DNA from: Purshia tridentata
Taxonomy: Eukaryota; Streptophyta; Magnoliopsida; Rosales; Rosaceae
DNA: 64,000 bases
Direction: 5' to 3'
Assembly (NCBI GenBank): GCA_003254885.1
Contig: QANT01005053.1
Span: 1 to 64,000 of the forward strand
The notes under the pieces are model-generated. The model did not search any database. It saw nothing but the letters and a program-made list of their open reading frames with translations, and was not told the origin of the DNA. Of this stretch, positions 27,492 to 39,300 are shown piece by piece (the stretch's first letter is position 1; every line of letters begins with the position of its first letter). The translations under genes and the position numbers were made by a program.

Positions 27492-30400
27492 ATGGGCAAC
27501 GCTGATTATGTATACCCTTCGATGAATGTGGAGTCGTCGGCTCACCGAGTGGCGATTCCACCGGCGCAACCGTTTTCGAGAACGCTTAAGAACTCTTTGA
27601 AAGAGACTTTCTTTCCTGACGACCCATTGAGGCAGTTCAAGAACCAGCCCACTTCCAGAAAATTCATTCTCGGCCTTCAGTACGTCTTCCCCATCTTCGA
27701 ATGGGCACCTCGCTACACCCTCGACTTCTTCAAGTCCGATCTCATCTCCGGCATCACCATCGCCAGCCTCGCAATCCCTCAGGGGATTAGCTACGCAAAG
27801 CTCGCAAACTTGCCTCCAATTCTTGGCCTATGTGAGTACTATTATATTATATATAATACTGCAACTTAGCTTCTTGTATCATAAAGAATCGAACTCTTAA
27901 GTTATCGGAGATTCGAGCTTAAGTTCTTATATTAGAAGGGATCGAACCCTGAACTTTTCTTAATCCTAAATTATTTGAATGCAGATTCGAGCTTTATCCC
28001 GCCATTGATTTATGCGATGATGGGGAGTTCGAGGGACTTGGCGGTGGGGACGGTGGCGGTGGCTTCACTTCTCACAGCCTCAATGCTGGGGGATGTGGTG
28101 AATGCTGCAGAGAACCCCTCCCTCTATCTTCACCTCGCTTTCACAGCAACCTTCTTCGCCGGAGTTTTCCAAGCCTCCTTGGGCTTGTTGAGGTAATTAA
28201 TTAATTACCTACTTAATTAGTCTGCCAAGAGATCCAAATAATTGTACTTAATATATGTAATTTTTTCTTAAACACTCACTACTCATCATCAACACTCAAA
28301 TATTTGATAGCTCCAAAAAGGAACATGCATCTTGTACTTGTTTTTCTGGGTACTTTGTCTTTTAGCACATTTCAATTTTGTCTTGCTTAATTATTAGACT
28401 AATGAGATTCGCTCGTTCACGCAGTAACGCTCCATTTTTAGTCTTTTTGTAACGGATTGTAGCAAAGAATCTTCAGACAGCGATTGATATAACAATTCAT
28501 TGCCAGCTTCATAATAAGTTTGGAAAATTAATAAACTGTGGCGGATAAGGATATAAATATAAAGTTGGAATTATTTAGAGTTCCATTTTTGGTACTAGAT
28601 CATGTATAACTTTGTTTAGATTTATTGCTGAAAATGATATATATACGTATGGTTTGCATGAATATATGATTGATTTGCATTTTTGCAGGCTTGGGTTTAT
28701 CGTGGATTTCTTGTCACATGCAACGATAGTAGGGTTCATGGCGGGGGCAGCCACTGTTGTGTGCCTGCAGCAGCTAAAAGGGATTCTTGGGCTTGACCAT
28801 TTTACCCATGGGACCGACATCGTGTCGGTATTGCGCTCTGTTTTTAGCCAAACTCATGAGGTTGGTGTTATCCTTTTGCTTGGCTATTTTTATTCACGAA
28901 TTAAAACAACTCAAACTATAAATATCCGAAAATGTTTTTTTTATCAACCATTCGATAATATATCATGTTCATATTATTCAATTATAAGTTTGAATTATTA
29001 ATTATATTGACTCTTGATTAAATACGTAATTTAGATTTACAGTACACTTTGATATAATAAAATAGATGGTAAGTGTCATTTGAACCATAGACCTCACCTC
29101 TCAAAACCATAGACCTCCTTTGAAAACAAAAGGCTAAGGGTCATTTTCTAAAGTTGAAATGAAGTCTTTGTATTTAAAAAGGTGACGATATATGTGTTGA
29201 AAAATAGCAATAGCTGTGGAAGAATTTAATAAAGCAAGCAAGTTTGGATTGGATAATTATGTTACTATGACTCTAAGATTACTTAATTGTTTAATTAAGC
29301 TAGGGGGTTGCTTGGTTTTTATATATAATCCTACTAATTAATTCCTACCTATCTAACAATGATTGATTGATTGATGGTTGTTGCAGTGGAGATGGGAAAG
29401 CGGCGTTTTGGGATGTTGCTTTCTTTTCTTTCTCCTGATCACCAAATACTTTGTAAGTGAATCGAAACCCATATCTTCAATTTTGCCTTGTTTATTATTT
29501 TCAGATACTTATTCTCTTAAACATTTCATACTTAATTTCTTATCCAGCAATTAAATATTGAACCTCTGCTGTCACGCAAGTTATGGTCCGGCCCCGCTGG
29601 CCCTGCATCTTAAAATAGCATATATATTAGGATAAATATTGGTATAATTATTTCGAGATGGCAAAAAGGAACCATGTTCACATATATACATAATTTAATA
29701 CAAAAAGTTTCATAAAATTAATTAGAATCTAACTTTATAGGCCTCCTAGTTTCTTGAGGTTGGAATCATCTTCTGTCTTTTTCATGGGATATTTTTTCTT
29801 GAACATAATTCTCATTTCAACTTTCAACTTTCAACCTTAACGTACCTGCTCCCACTGCAATTTAAGGAACCCAAACTTTCAAAGATGAAACTGACTCAGC
29901 TTGCATGCAGCTAGCTAGTTAAAATATATGATACTGGCTAGCATTGATTATAAAACTTACTTACTAATATATTAAGCCTTGTTTTGACTCTCTGGTCGTA
30001 TCTCAGAATAATTAGTTGATGTAGTTTTTGTTTGCGTAAGTATGAAGAGTGAATTAAAAATTAATATTGCCAATGTGGGTCATCTAATTGGTTCGTCTTT
30101 ATGCAGAGCAAGAGAAAGCCCAAGTTCTTTTGGATATCAGCCATGGCACCTTTGACGTCAGTAATCTTGGGAAGCGTTCTGGTTTATCTCACCCATGCTG
30201 AGAAACATGGTGTTCAAGTGGTGAGTGAGACTGAGCCTTCAGCCTTGTCATTAAAATAAATAAAGACAACACCCAACACAAATAGACAAAACTGTGAGCC
30301 CGTGGTCACTAAGTAGCTAGGTAGAGGCTAGTTCCTAAAAATAATGGGGACTAAATTGAACCGCCACAGAATTTTGAAACCCAGGTCCATTCCCTTTTGT

Positions 30401-32423
30401 TGTAGGCCTTGGGAAACTTTGTGTTGGGCCCAACCCAAAAATGACTCTTCTGGCTACTCTCTGTCGTGTACAGTGTACCATTATTGAGAGGCCCCAATAA
30501 TAGCATTGGGTAGTGATTGGGTGGACCCCAACATACCCTGTCGGCCTGTCTGTCCAATCTCCATTGCATGATGGGGCTGTTCTTGTTGGTGGGTCTAAGT
30601 CACATATATATACCTTTTATTTTATTTTTTCTATTTTTCTAATGGTGTACTATATAATATTCACAGATAGGAAGCCTGAAGAAGGGGTTGAATCCAATGT
30701 CGTTCTCAGACCTTGTATTTGTGTCTCCTTATCTCACAACAGCTTTCAAAACTGGCATCATCACAGGCGTCATAGCTCTAGCAGTGAGTATTATCTTCCT
30801 TTTAATGGCTCAATAAGTAATTAATTAATGGGCAAAGAGAAATTAATGACAGTCAATCATAATTGAATGTGCAGGAAGGAATAGCAGTAGGGAGAAGCTT
30901 TTCCATGTTCAAGAATTACCACATTGATGGGAACAAAGAGATGATTGCCATTGGGACGATGAACATTGCTGGTTCTTGCACTTCTTGTTACCTCACTACA
31001 GGTACCTACTCATATATAATTATAATTATATAAATAGTATATATTACTCATATGCTAATGATAAAATCGTTTGTTGAATTATTTCAGGGCCATTTTCTAG
31101 ATCAGCAGTGAACTACAATGCAGGATGCAAGACGGCAGTGTCAAACATTGTGATGGCAATTGCAGTGATGTTCACATTGTTATTCCTCACACCCTTGTTT
31201 CACTACACTCCCCTTGTGGTCCTGTCCGCCATTATAATAGCCGCAATGCTCGGCCTCATAGACTACGAAGCCGCCATCCATCTCTGGAAGGTTGACAAGT
31301 TTGACTTCATCGTCTGCATGAGTGCATATATTGGAGTCGTTTTTTGCAGCGTCGAAATTGGTCTAGTCATAGCGGTATGTTGAAATTATTAATATATACA
31401 TATATATATCAATGGTTAACAGTCATTTACACTTACAAAAGGGTCGCTGAGTAGTAACTAATTATTAGTTTTTTTATGTGCAAATTCATGCAGGTTGCAA
31501 TATCAGTGCTGAGGGTACTATTGTTTGTGGCGAGGCCTAAGACTTTTATTCTTGGAAACCTTCCAAATTCCATGGTTTACAGAAATGTGGAACAGTATCC
31601 AAATGCAAGCAACATTCCTGGAGTTCTCATACTTGAAATTGATGCTCCCATTTACTTTGCCAATTCCAACTACTTAAGAGAGAGGTGCCATTAATATATA
31701 TCAACTTATATTATGAATTTAGTAATCTATCTTCATGCATTTATATGTAATACTAAGGTGTAATATTTATATTTGAAGTTGACCCAATTAGTACTCCTAC
31801 TTGTTTTCAGGATTTCAAGGTGGATTGATGAAGAGGAAGATAGGATAAAATCTTCAGGAGAAAGTAGCTTACAATATGTGATATTGGATATGACTGGTAA
31901 GCAATTGATATCGAATTAATATGGATATCATCTACCTAGTTTAATTAATTGAAGAAATTCAAATGTTAAATTTCAGCTGTAGTACTCATCATCACCTTCA
32001 ATTTCTTTGTTTTAAATCACAGCCGTTGGTAACATAGACACAAGTGGAATAAGCATGCTTGACGAGGTCAAGAAGATTATTGATAGAAGGGGGCTCAAGG
32101 TACAATCTACAGCCTCTTTTATAATTAATTATTAAAGTTGTTTTAAGCTTAATTTCTTACTGAATTCGTCTATACCACAGACGCCATATGACTACAAATA
32201 TATCTAACAATAATAATTTTATATATTTTAGCTCGTATTGGCGAACCCTGGTAGCGAGGTGATGAAGAAGATGAACAAGTCGGAGTTGATTGAGAAAATA
32301 GGTCAGGAATGGATTTATCTCACTGTTGGAGAGGCTGTTGGAGCATGCAACTTCATGCTTCACACCACCAAAACCAACCCCGCTGTAAAAGATCAAGAAC
32401 CAGGGACATGGAACAACGTGTGA
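27492..32423 (+). CDS. SULTR3;1: Sulfate transporter, group 3 (SLC26/SulP with STAS domain)
   Basis: Twelve exons: 27492-27831, 27985-28192, 28689-28860, 29387-29452, 30107-30220, 30667-30783, 30875-31001, 31088-31374, 31494-31684, 31811-31896, 32023-32099, 32232-32423. They give 658 residues, the length I recall for Arabidopsis SULTR3;1. The start MGNADYVYP is the first ATG with a matching N-terminus. The family signature is seen as IPQGISYAKLANLPPILGLY, then SSRDLAVGTVAVASLL, GFIVDFLSHATIVGFM and FSRSAVNYNAGCKTAVSN. Ten or more membrane segments precede a cytosolic STAS domain (about 520-640) with ILDMTAVGNIDTSGI. SULTR3 proteins carry sulfate, and SULTR3;1 acts at the chloroplast envelope, feeding cysteine synthesis. 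Intron 1 is short; introns 3, 4 and 5 are about 450-650 bp. Confidence 0.96.
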
Positions 32424-33437
32424 TCCATAGCTGTATGAGGTGTACGTAATTAATATATACATATAGCATGTGAATGAATTTATGTATCAGAAATTAAGCA
32501 GCATATATGACGACTCATTGAAATTAATTATGAGAAATGAGTCTCATTTGTGTTTGATATGCTTAAGCATGTATAAGTCTGATTGTTGGAAGCACTTAAA
32601 TTTTTCCCCTTCCAACAACATAAATATGTAATATTGTAAGTCGCAGAATGTATATGATCACATAATGAAATTATGTTCAATGGAAAGTCCAACAACTTTG
32701 GAGCTCAATTTCAAGAATCTCTTCTACCGAACACAATTATTTTTTGATTCACTGACTCTAAAAATTATTATTAAAACCCGTACACATATTATTATCAAAG
32801 AATAATGTTCTATGTATCACATATTATTATCATCTAACTTCAAAAATTTAATTACAAACTCATAGCAGCTTGATTTGCTGCACAAACTCCCTAACATGAC
32901 TTCTCTATTCTAACTATGGCCAATGGCAGATCGCTCTCTTAATTTCCACTATTGAATGCGTCAAATTGTGATGGACTTTTAAGAAAGAATGAGCCCAGCA
33001 TTTTCCGTTTTGTTAGGGGCAATATTGTCCAATCAAACCAGGGGGTGGTTAGATTTGGATCAAAATTATGGGGAATTTTTATTGGGCTGTTTAGCCAAGC
33101 CCAAGTCAATGTCCAATGGCACCCATTTTGCCTTGAGGGTCCACTGTTAGGCCCACAGTGGTTTCGCTCAATGATTATATCCAAAACGACCTCGTTCGTC
33201 GAGTTTTGGACAAACGCAACTTCACAAGCAGCCATACCCGGTTCAGTTCAGTCACGCATGTCGAAAACGTAATGGAAAGCAACTCGCTTTCACCCAAGAG
33301 ACTTGATTTTCTTACCAACCAACATTTTCTGAGACATTCAGATTTATCTTTCCCTCGCAGGCTCGCTTCAGTTTCCATCAAGTATAAATTCAAGTTCAAG
33401 CCCAACCAAAAGTCGGGCAATTCCTCGTTTAAGCTTC
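32424..33437. other. SULTR3;1 3' region and ALP1 upstream region
   Basis: AT-rich SULTR3;1 3' flank to about 32900, then a more GC-balanced stretch that should be the ALP1 promoter and leader. No TATA box is evident near the ALP1 start. Open frames on both strands at 32939-33478 lack domain support. Confidence 0.45.
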
Positions 33438-35574
33438 ATGGCGCCTCCCAAGAAATCAAAGAAAAGCAAGAAAGATAGAAAATTGAAGAAATGCAAAAGC
33501 TTGAGCGTTGTTCCAGTCGAACCTAAAGCCATTGACTCTGACTGGTGGGATAGTTTCTGGCACAAGAATTCTTCAAGTACCCCAGGTTTTTCTTTTCTCT
33601 AAGCTCACTTTCAATTACTCTGTTTCCTGCTTTTTAGTGGATGCATTTCATATCACTAAACTATATTACTTTAGTCAATTTTCTGTCAGATTATAGAAAT
33701 ATTGATATGGGTTTTCTTTAAATTTTTTTTATTGTGCAAAACTTATTAAGCACTGACATCTTAGAACTTAGAAGAGGTGGTGGCCTCTTTAATGAATTTC
33801 TTCAGTCCCAAAAAAAGAAAGAGGTGGTGGATTTTGTTCTATAATGTTAGATTCGGCAATGGAAATCAAATTAGAGCTCAAAACCTATAAAATGTGCCTT
33901 TTCAGTTAGCTAACATCATGAATTTGATCTTGGCCAAAAGAAAAAAAAAACATCATGAATTTGATGACTGGTAGTAGGAATTTCAGACAAGCACCTGAAA
34001 TGAACTCGCTTCAAATTTGGGCTGGTAGTAGGAGTTCTTGTGGCCGTTACAAGAAACCTAGATTTTGATTATGTGTTTTACGTTCTTGAAAGAGAAAGTT
34101 ATAATCGAATATTTATTGCTAGAGGGAGCAATAGAGATTTTAGTGTGGATTGGTGAAGTTGTTGACTTCTCTTCTCTTGCTGGAGTTAAAAAGACAATTC
34201 ATGTAAAAGTAGTATGTCTGTGGAGTGGGGAATGTGGTATGAGGTCCAACGTTTTTACTGTACTGATTTTAGTGAATAAAGTTACTTTAAAGGAACAAAA
34301 AAGGTGAAATATAATTGTTAAGAAAATGATAAATCTGGTTTGGCCCAAGTTGGTTGAGGCAATCCTGACATAATCAGATTTGAGTAAGAGTGTACACTTA
34401 TGCACAATCTGGCTTGTTTGTTGTTATATGTGGGCAAGTTCTTATGGTTGATTTTGTTTTTGAACTTTCCATGATAATTCAACTTTATTCTTTCTTAGTG
34501 ATGTAATTCAAATGTCCAGGTTCTTCAGTATCCAATGATGAGGAAGAAGGATTTATGTATTTTTTTAGGGTCTCTAAAAAGACTTTTGATTACATCTGTT
34601 CCCTTGTGAGAGAAGACCTTGTGTCGAGGCCGCCATCAGGGCTCATCAACATTGAAGGAAGGCTTCTTAGTGTTGAGAAACAGGTTGCAATCGCCCTGAG
34701 AAGATTGGCATCCGGCGAGTCTCAAGTCTCAGTGGGAGCTGCCTTTGGGGTCGGCCAGTCCACAGTTTCTCAGGTGACTTGGAGATTCATTGAAGCATTG
34801 GAAGAACGTGCCAAGCACCATCTCAAGTGGCCTGAATGCAATAGAATGGAAGAAATTAAGTCCAAACTTGAAGCGTCCTTTGGATTGCCCAATTGCTGTG
34901 GAGCCATCGATGGTACACACATCATCATGACCCTTCCAACCGTTCAAGCATCGGACGATTGGTGTGACCCTGAGAACAATTACAGCATGCTCTTGCAGGG
35001 AGTTGTGGACCATGAGATGAGATTTCTTGATATTGTGACTGGTTGGCCTGGGGGCATGACAGTGTCTAGACTATTAAAGTGTTCGGGATTTTTCAAGCTC
35101 TGTGAAGGTGGGCAGCGTTTGAATGGGAATGTTAGGACATTATCTGGAGGAGTAGAGATTAGAGAATATATTGTTGGAGGCGCTGGCTATCCTCTCCTTC
35201 CCTGGCTTATAACTCCTTATGAAAGCAATGCCGTCCCAGCTTCCATTTCCACTTTTAATGCCATGCATGAGGCTGCAACGTCACTTGCAGTAAGGGCATT
35301 CTCACAGTTAAAGGGCACTTGGAGAATTCTTAGCAAGGTTATGTGGAGACCTGATAAGCGGAAACTTCCAAGCATTATCTTGGTATGTTGTTTACTTCAC
35401 AATATAATAATTGACAGTGGAGATATATTGCACCCAGATGTTGCTTTATCTAGTCACCATGACTTGGGATATGGAGAACAATGGTGTAAGCAAGTTGATC
35501 CATTGGGGAGGACTATGAGGGAAAACTTAATCGAACACTGGCAGAATAGCAAGCAGATAGCTGCATCAAAGTAA
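33438..35574 (+). CDS. ALP1: ALP1-like protein, domesticated PIF/Harbinger transposase
   Basis: Two exons, 33438-33585 and 34520-35574, joined in frame to 400 residues. The start MAPPKKSKKSKKDRKLKK gives a lysine-rich, nucleus-type N-terminus absent from ordinary transposases. A helix-turn-helix region follows (about 98-145: VAIALRRLASGESQVSVGAA), then the DDE_4 nuclease fold. Of the usual catalytic acids the first is kept (D180 in GAIDGTH); the second is lost (G270 in VGGAGYP, normally GDSGYP), and the final Glu is V307 (LAVRAFSQLKG, normally IERAFG). The coding frame is otherwise long and clean, with no terminal repeats around it, so it is a host gene. Arabidopsis ALP1 associates with PRC2 and opposes LHP1-mediated silencing. 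Gene order supports orthology. Confidence 0.9.
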
Positions 35575-36314
35575 TGTTATTTTATCATTTTTATTTTTGG
35601 GCTGCTGAAGCTGATTCTTATTTTATCGGCTGGTTTAAATTTGAATTGGAAGCTTGGAGCCTCCTTGAGCAGAGGTACACCCACAAGTTTATTATTTGAC
35701 CGTTGATATCGTTTGAGGAGAAATTAAAGCTTGTATTCCTTGAAGAATTTGTACCTATTCTTCTTTCATTCCTCAGTGTCATTTTGTATTGGTAAACATC
35801 TGAGAAATATTGTTTATGCTGTCACTCGTCCTTTTTCCTTTTTGGGATATCTTAGTGTAAAGAATCATTATATAAATAAATCTAATTGTTATATACATGG
35901 TGCTCTCCAATTCTTTAACAGCCAACCTTCAAATTTGCAAACACCACACCGATTATGAATTTGCCATTAAAAAATGTCAAACATGTACCCCACGGCCCAC
36001 TATAAGCAATAAGACATTTTATTTCAAGCTGTGACATACTCGTAACGAAAAGCGCCGCAGTTTTATTTTATCCAAAGAAGACGAACAGCACTATTTATGT
36101 AAAAAAAGAGCAAATTCCATATAAGTGGGTTTCCCTTGATTGGTAGTAGATGGGGCCTGAAATGTACAGTAGGATCTCAAAACTAAGCAAGACCCGATCA
36201 TCTCTATAAAATAAGGTAAAACAAGTAGCTCTAAAAAGAAAAAACTTATGAACAGCGAGACAAAACTAACGCCTCATTTCTTTGAACTATGGGGGCCATT
36301 GAAATTTTATTGCT
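35575..36314. other. Convergent spacer, ALP1 and NET1D 3' ends
   Basis: Holds the 3' untranslated regions of two convergent genes. No other feature is recognised. Confidence 0.5.
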
Positions 36315-39300
36315 TCAATCTCCCCTGGTTGGGGGCTTCATGCATGCACAAAAAGGCGTTTTCTTTCGCTTCTGGGTAGTAGTTCTACTCCCACCATAGA
36401 TATAGTCCCGCAGAAGAACACTTGTGTTCCGCTCTGTGATTCTAGTTGAACCTCTTCTTGATTTTTCACCATCAAGCTTCAGTAGAAGAAATTGTAGTTT
36501 CTGCACCTCCAACTGCAAACGCCCAATTTTTTCCGACCCTCGTTTTGCTTGTTCTGAGATTCTCCTTCTTCTGACACTCCCACTTTCATCAGGCACTACC
36601 CCAGAGGCTCCATCAGAGGACTGAGAATCATCTTCAACGTTCTTCATCAATTTGTGGTTCACATCAAATAACTTAGTGATGGCCTCGTCAGCTTCTTCCA
36701 GTTGCCCCTTCACAGTAGCAAATTCTTCACCTTTGCCCTTTTTGCTCTGCTCAGTAATCTCTATCTTCCTCTTCAGGTCTTGCACGGTTATTTGAAGGTT
36801 TGTCAACTTTTGCACGTCTGAATCAAGTCTTTCTAGAATCCTTCTCTTGTTCCCTTCTTGACGGGACTCTGTAAATCGCTTAGAAAGCTCTAATTTGTCC
36901 ACACCCAATTCTTTCTCAACCAATGATTCTGAAGAGGGATATCTATTGTTGTGTTCCTTTACTGCTTCAGTCTGACTGTGGTCAGTTGGTACAGTAACCA
37001 CCTTCTGGGCCTTGCCAACCATCAAATCAATGCTGCCATCCTGGTCAGTGGTTTCCCATAACTCAAGCATCTGAGCATCAGCCTCTGTGGTGTCTCTCCT
37101 GCTTATCCCATAGGATGAACCCTCTGATATATGGTCAAGGATGATGTCTTTTGTCAGAACTTCATTTCCTGATCCAGAGATTTCACGCTTCTTGAGAGTG
37201 CTACCAATCCCATCCCCAAGTTCCTTTTCTTCCTGATTTGCAGTAACATGGCTTTCCTTTTCCATCATTGCCTTTTCAATAGCTTTAATTCTTCTGTGTA
37301 AATCCTGAAAGTCTGAAAGACCATTTGATACCGTGGTGATTCCATCTCCATTGATTTGAGAGCTTTCAGCATGCAGAAGGCCCCCCTGGATAAAAGTGGA
37401 ATATATACCGTCAATTTCAAATGATATTCAAAATCGCATGCCCCATTGAACTATTGGAAACAAATTCACCATGTCATAAGCTGACTAATCAATGCCCAAG
37501 CCAATAACCTTTAGACAGAAACCGTATTATTTTCTATACGGGCTTACATATGAATTTGAAGCATCATAGTATTTTTGAGAAATATAAGGCCTTACAAATG
37601 AATTTTCTGATAAATGGATCATCACCTCAGCCTCAGAAAATTGGAACTTCCAATTCTAGAGGGAGTGTATAAACAGACAAATGGAAATTACCTCTGATTC
37701 TTCAGGTTCAAGTTTATGTGATCTGGTGTCAGTCAGCATATGCTTCTCTAGTGATGTTGTACACTCCTTCAGAGAGAGGATGGCTGGAACATAGGCAGCC
37801 AACTGAGCTTGTAGGCCTTCATTTTCGTATTCCAATGTGCTGACCCTTTCTTTCATAAGCTTGCTCTCCATGCCTGTGGAATTGCTTCTGTCTTCAAGGA
37901 CCTGACATGCTTCAATGAGCTCCTGGGTCTTTCCTTCGAACAATGTTTCACGAATGGTGGAGTTCTGCAGTTCACCAAAGAATGTGGCAGCCTGAGTTAC
38001 CCACATTTCAATCTCTTTTCTTCCCGTTTGCAGTTCATTGATCAAACTTTCCTCTTTAATTCTACTTTTTTCAGCTTCTTCATGCATTTTCAACAGTCCC
38101 GACTCCAACTTCTGATTCACTTCACGAAGGCAGCCAGTCTCTTTACTATGAAGATCATTTTCTGCATACAATTTGAGAACCTTCTTCTCTTTATCTTCTA
38201 GTACCACCTTAGCCTCATCATACTTACCATTCAGATCCTCTGATAATCTATGCAACTCTTTTTTCTCATTCTGTAGTGTATTGAAGCTCTGCTCTGCTTC
38301 CAAAAGCTCATTTTCTTTATGAGACAACACATCCTTTGCATTTTCAATTTCACCATTCAATTGATCATTGACAGACTTAACTAATTCCAGCTCATTCTCT
38401 GACTTATGTAATGACTCCTTGAGATGTAAGTTTTCCATTTGCATAACTTCTAACTTCCCCTCCAATATTCTTACCTTCTCTTCCAGGTCATTATTGCCAA
38501 GATGAAGTTTATCTAAATAGTCACTGAGATGTTCCAGCTCCAGTTGCTTTCTGGAAATAAAATCATTGAAAACAAGGGCAAGGTTACTGTGATATATTGT
38601 TTCACCAAACATGACACATTTCTCCTCTTCTAGGTTACGTTTCTCTTCCCCCAAATTCAAGACCATCTTTTTCAAGGACCCTTTATCTTCAAGCATCTGG
38701 CAATTTTCTTGCAATAGACTCTTGTAAGTGCCTTGCAAGTCCAATAACTGCTCATGCAGATTATCTATTTCGGACCTCAGTACTTCCTCTCTGTGGTCTC
38801 CCTCTACTACTTTCGCTTTTAATCCTTCATTCATCTCCTGAAGTCTTTGGGCCCCACTCTGCAACACCAAGAACTTCTCGGACTGGGTCCTGAACTCTCG
38901 GTCAAGGGTGTTTCTTTCTCTCATAAGATTTGTCGCCTCTAGTTTCAGTTGGTCAAGCATTTCCAAGAGAACTAACTTCTCAATAACCAACTGCTGATTT
39001 TCATCACCACTTTCAGAGAGTGAATTTTGTGTGTCTTGAAGCTTGACAAGTATATGGCTAAAAAGTGTTTGGTCTTGCCCAACCTTCTCTTCACACCCAA
39101 GGTTTGGATCAACATCAACAGTCTTCAACACCTGATACAGCCCCGCTCTCAGTACATTGATCTGCACAAACAAGGATTTAATCTCCATCTGTTGTTCAAG
39201 ATTTACACGCTCTAGGTCAGAAATCAGTTTCTCTGACATTTTGGATGCCTCCAAGAGCTTTTGACGCTCAACAATGAGGGACAAGTTCTTTTCATCCAGA

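Noticed and set aside
36315-37268. A separate 317-residue gene downstream of NET1D
   Set aside because: The frame extends upstream to 37385, where an acceptor joins it in phase to the big exon, and its content ([11 protein letters not shown]) is the normal NET1 C-terminus.
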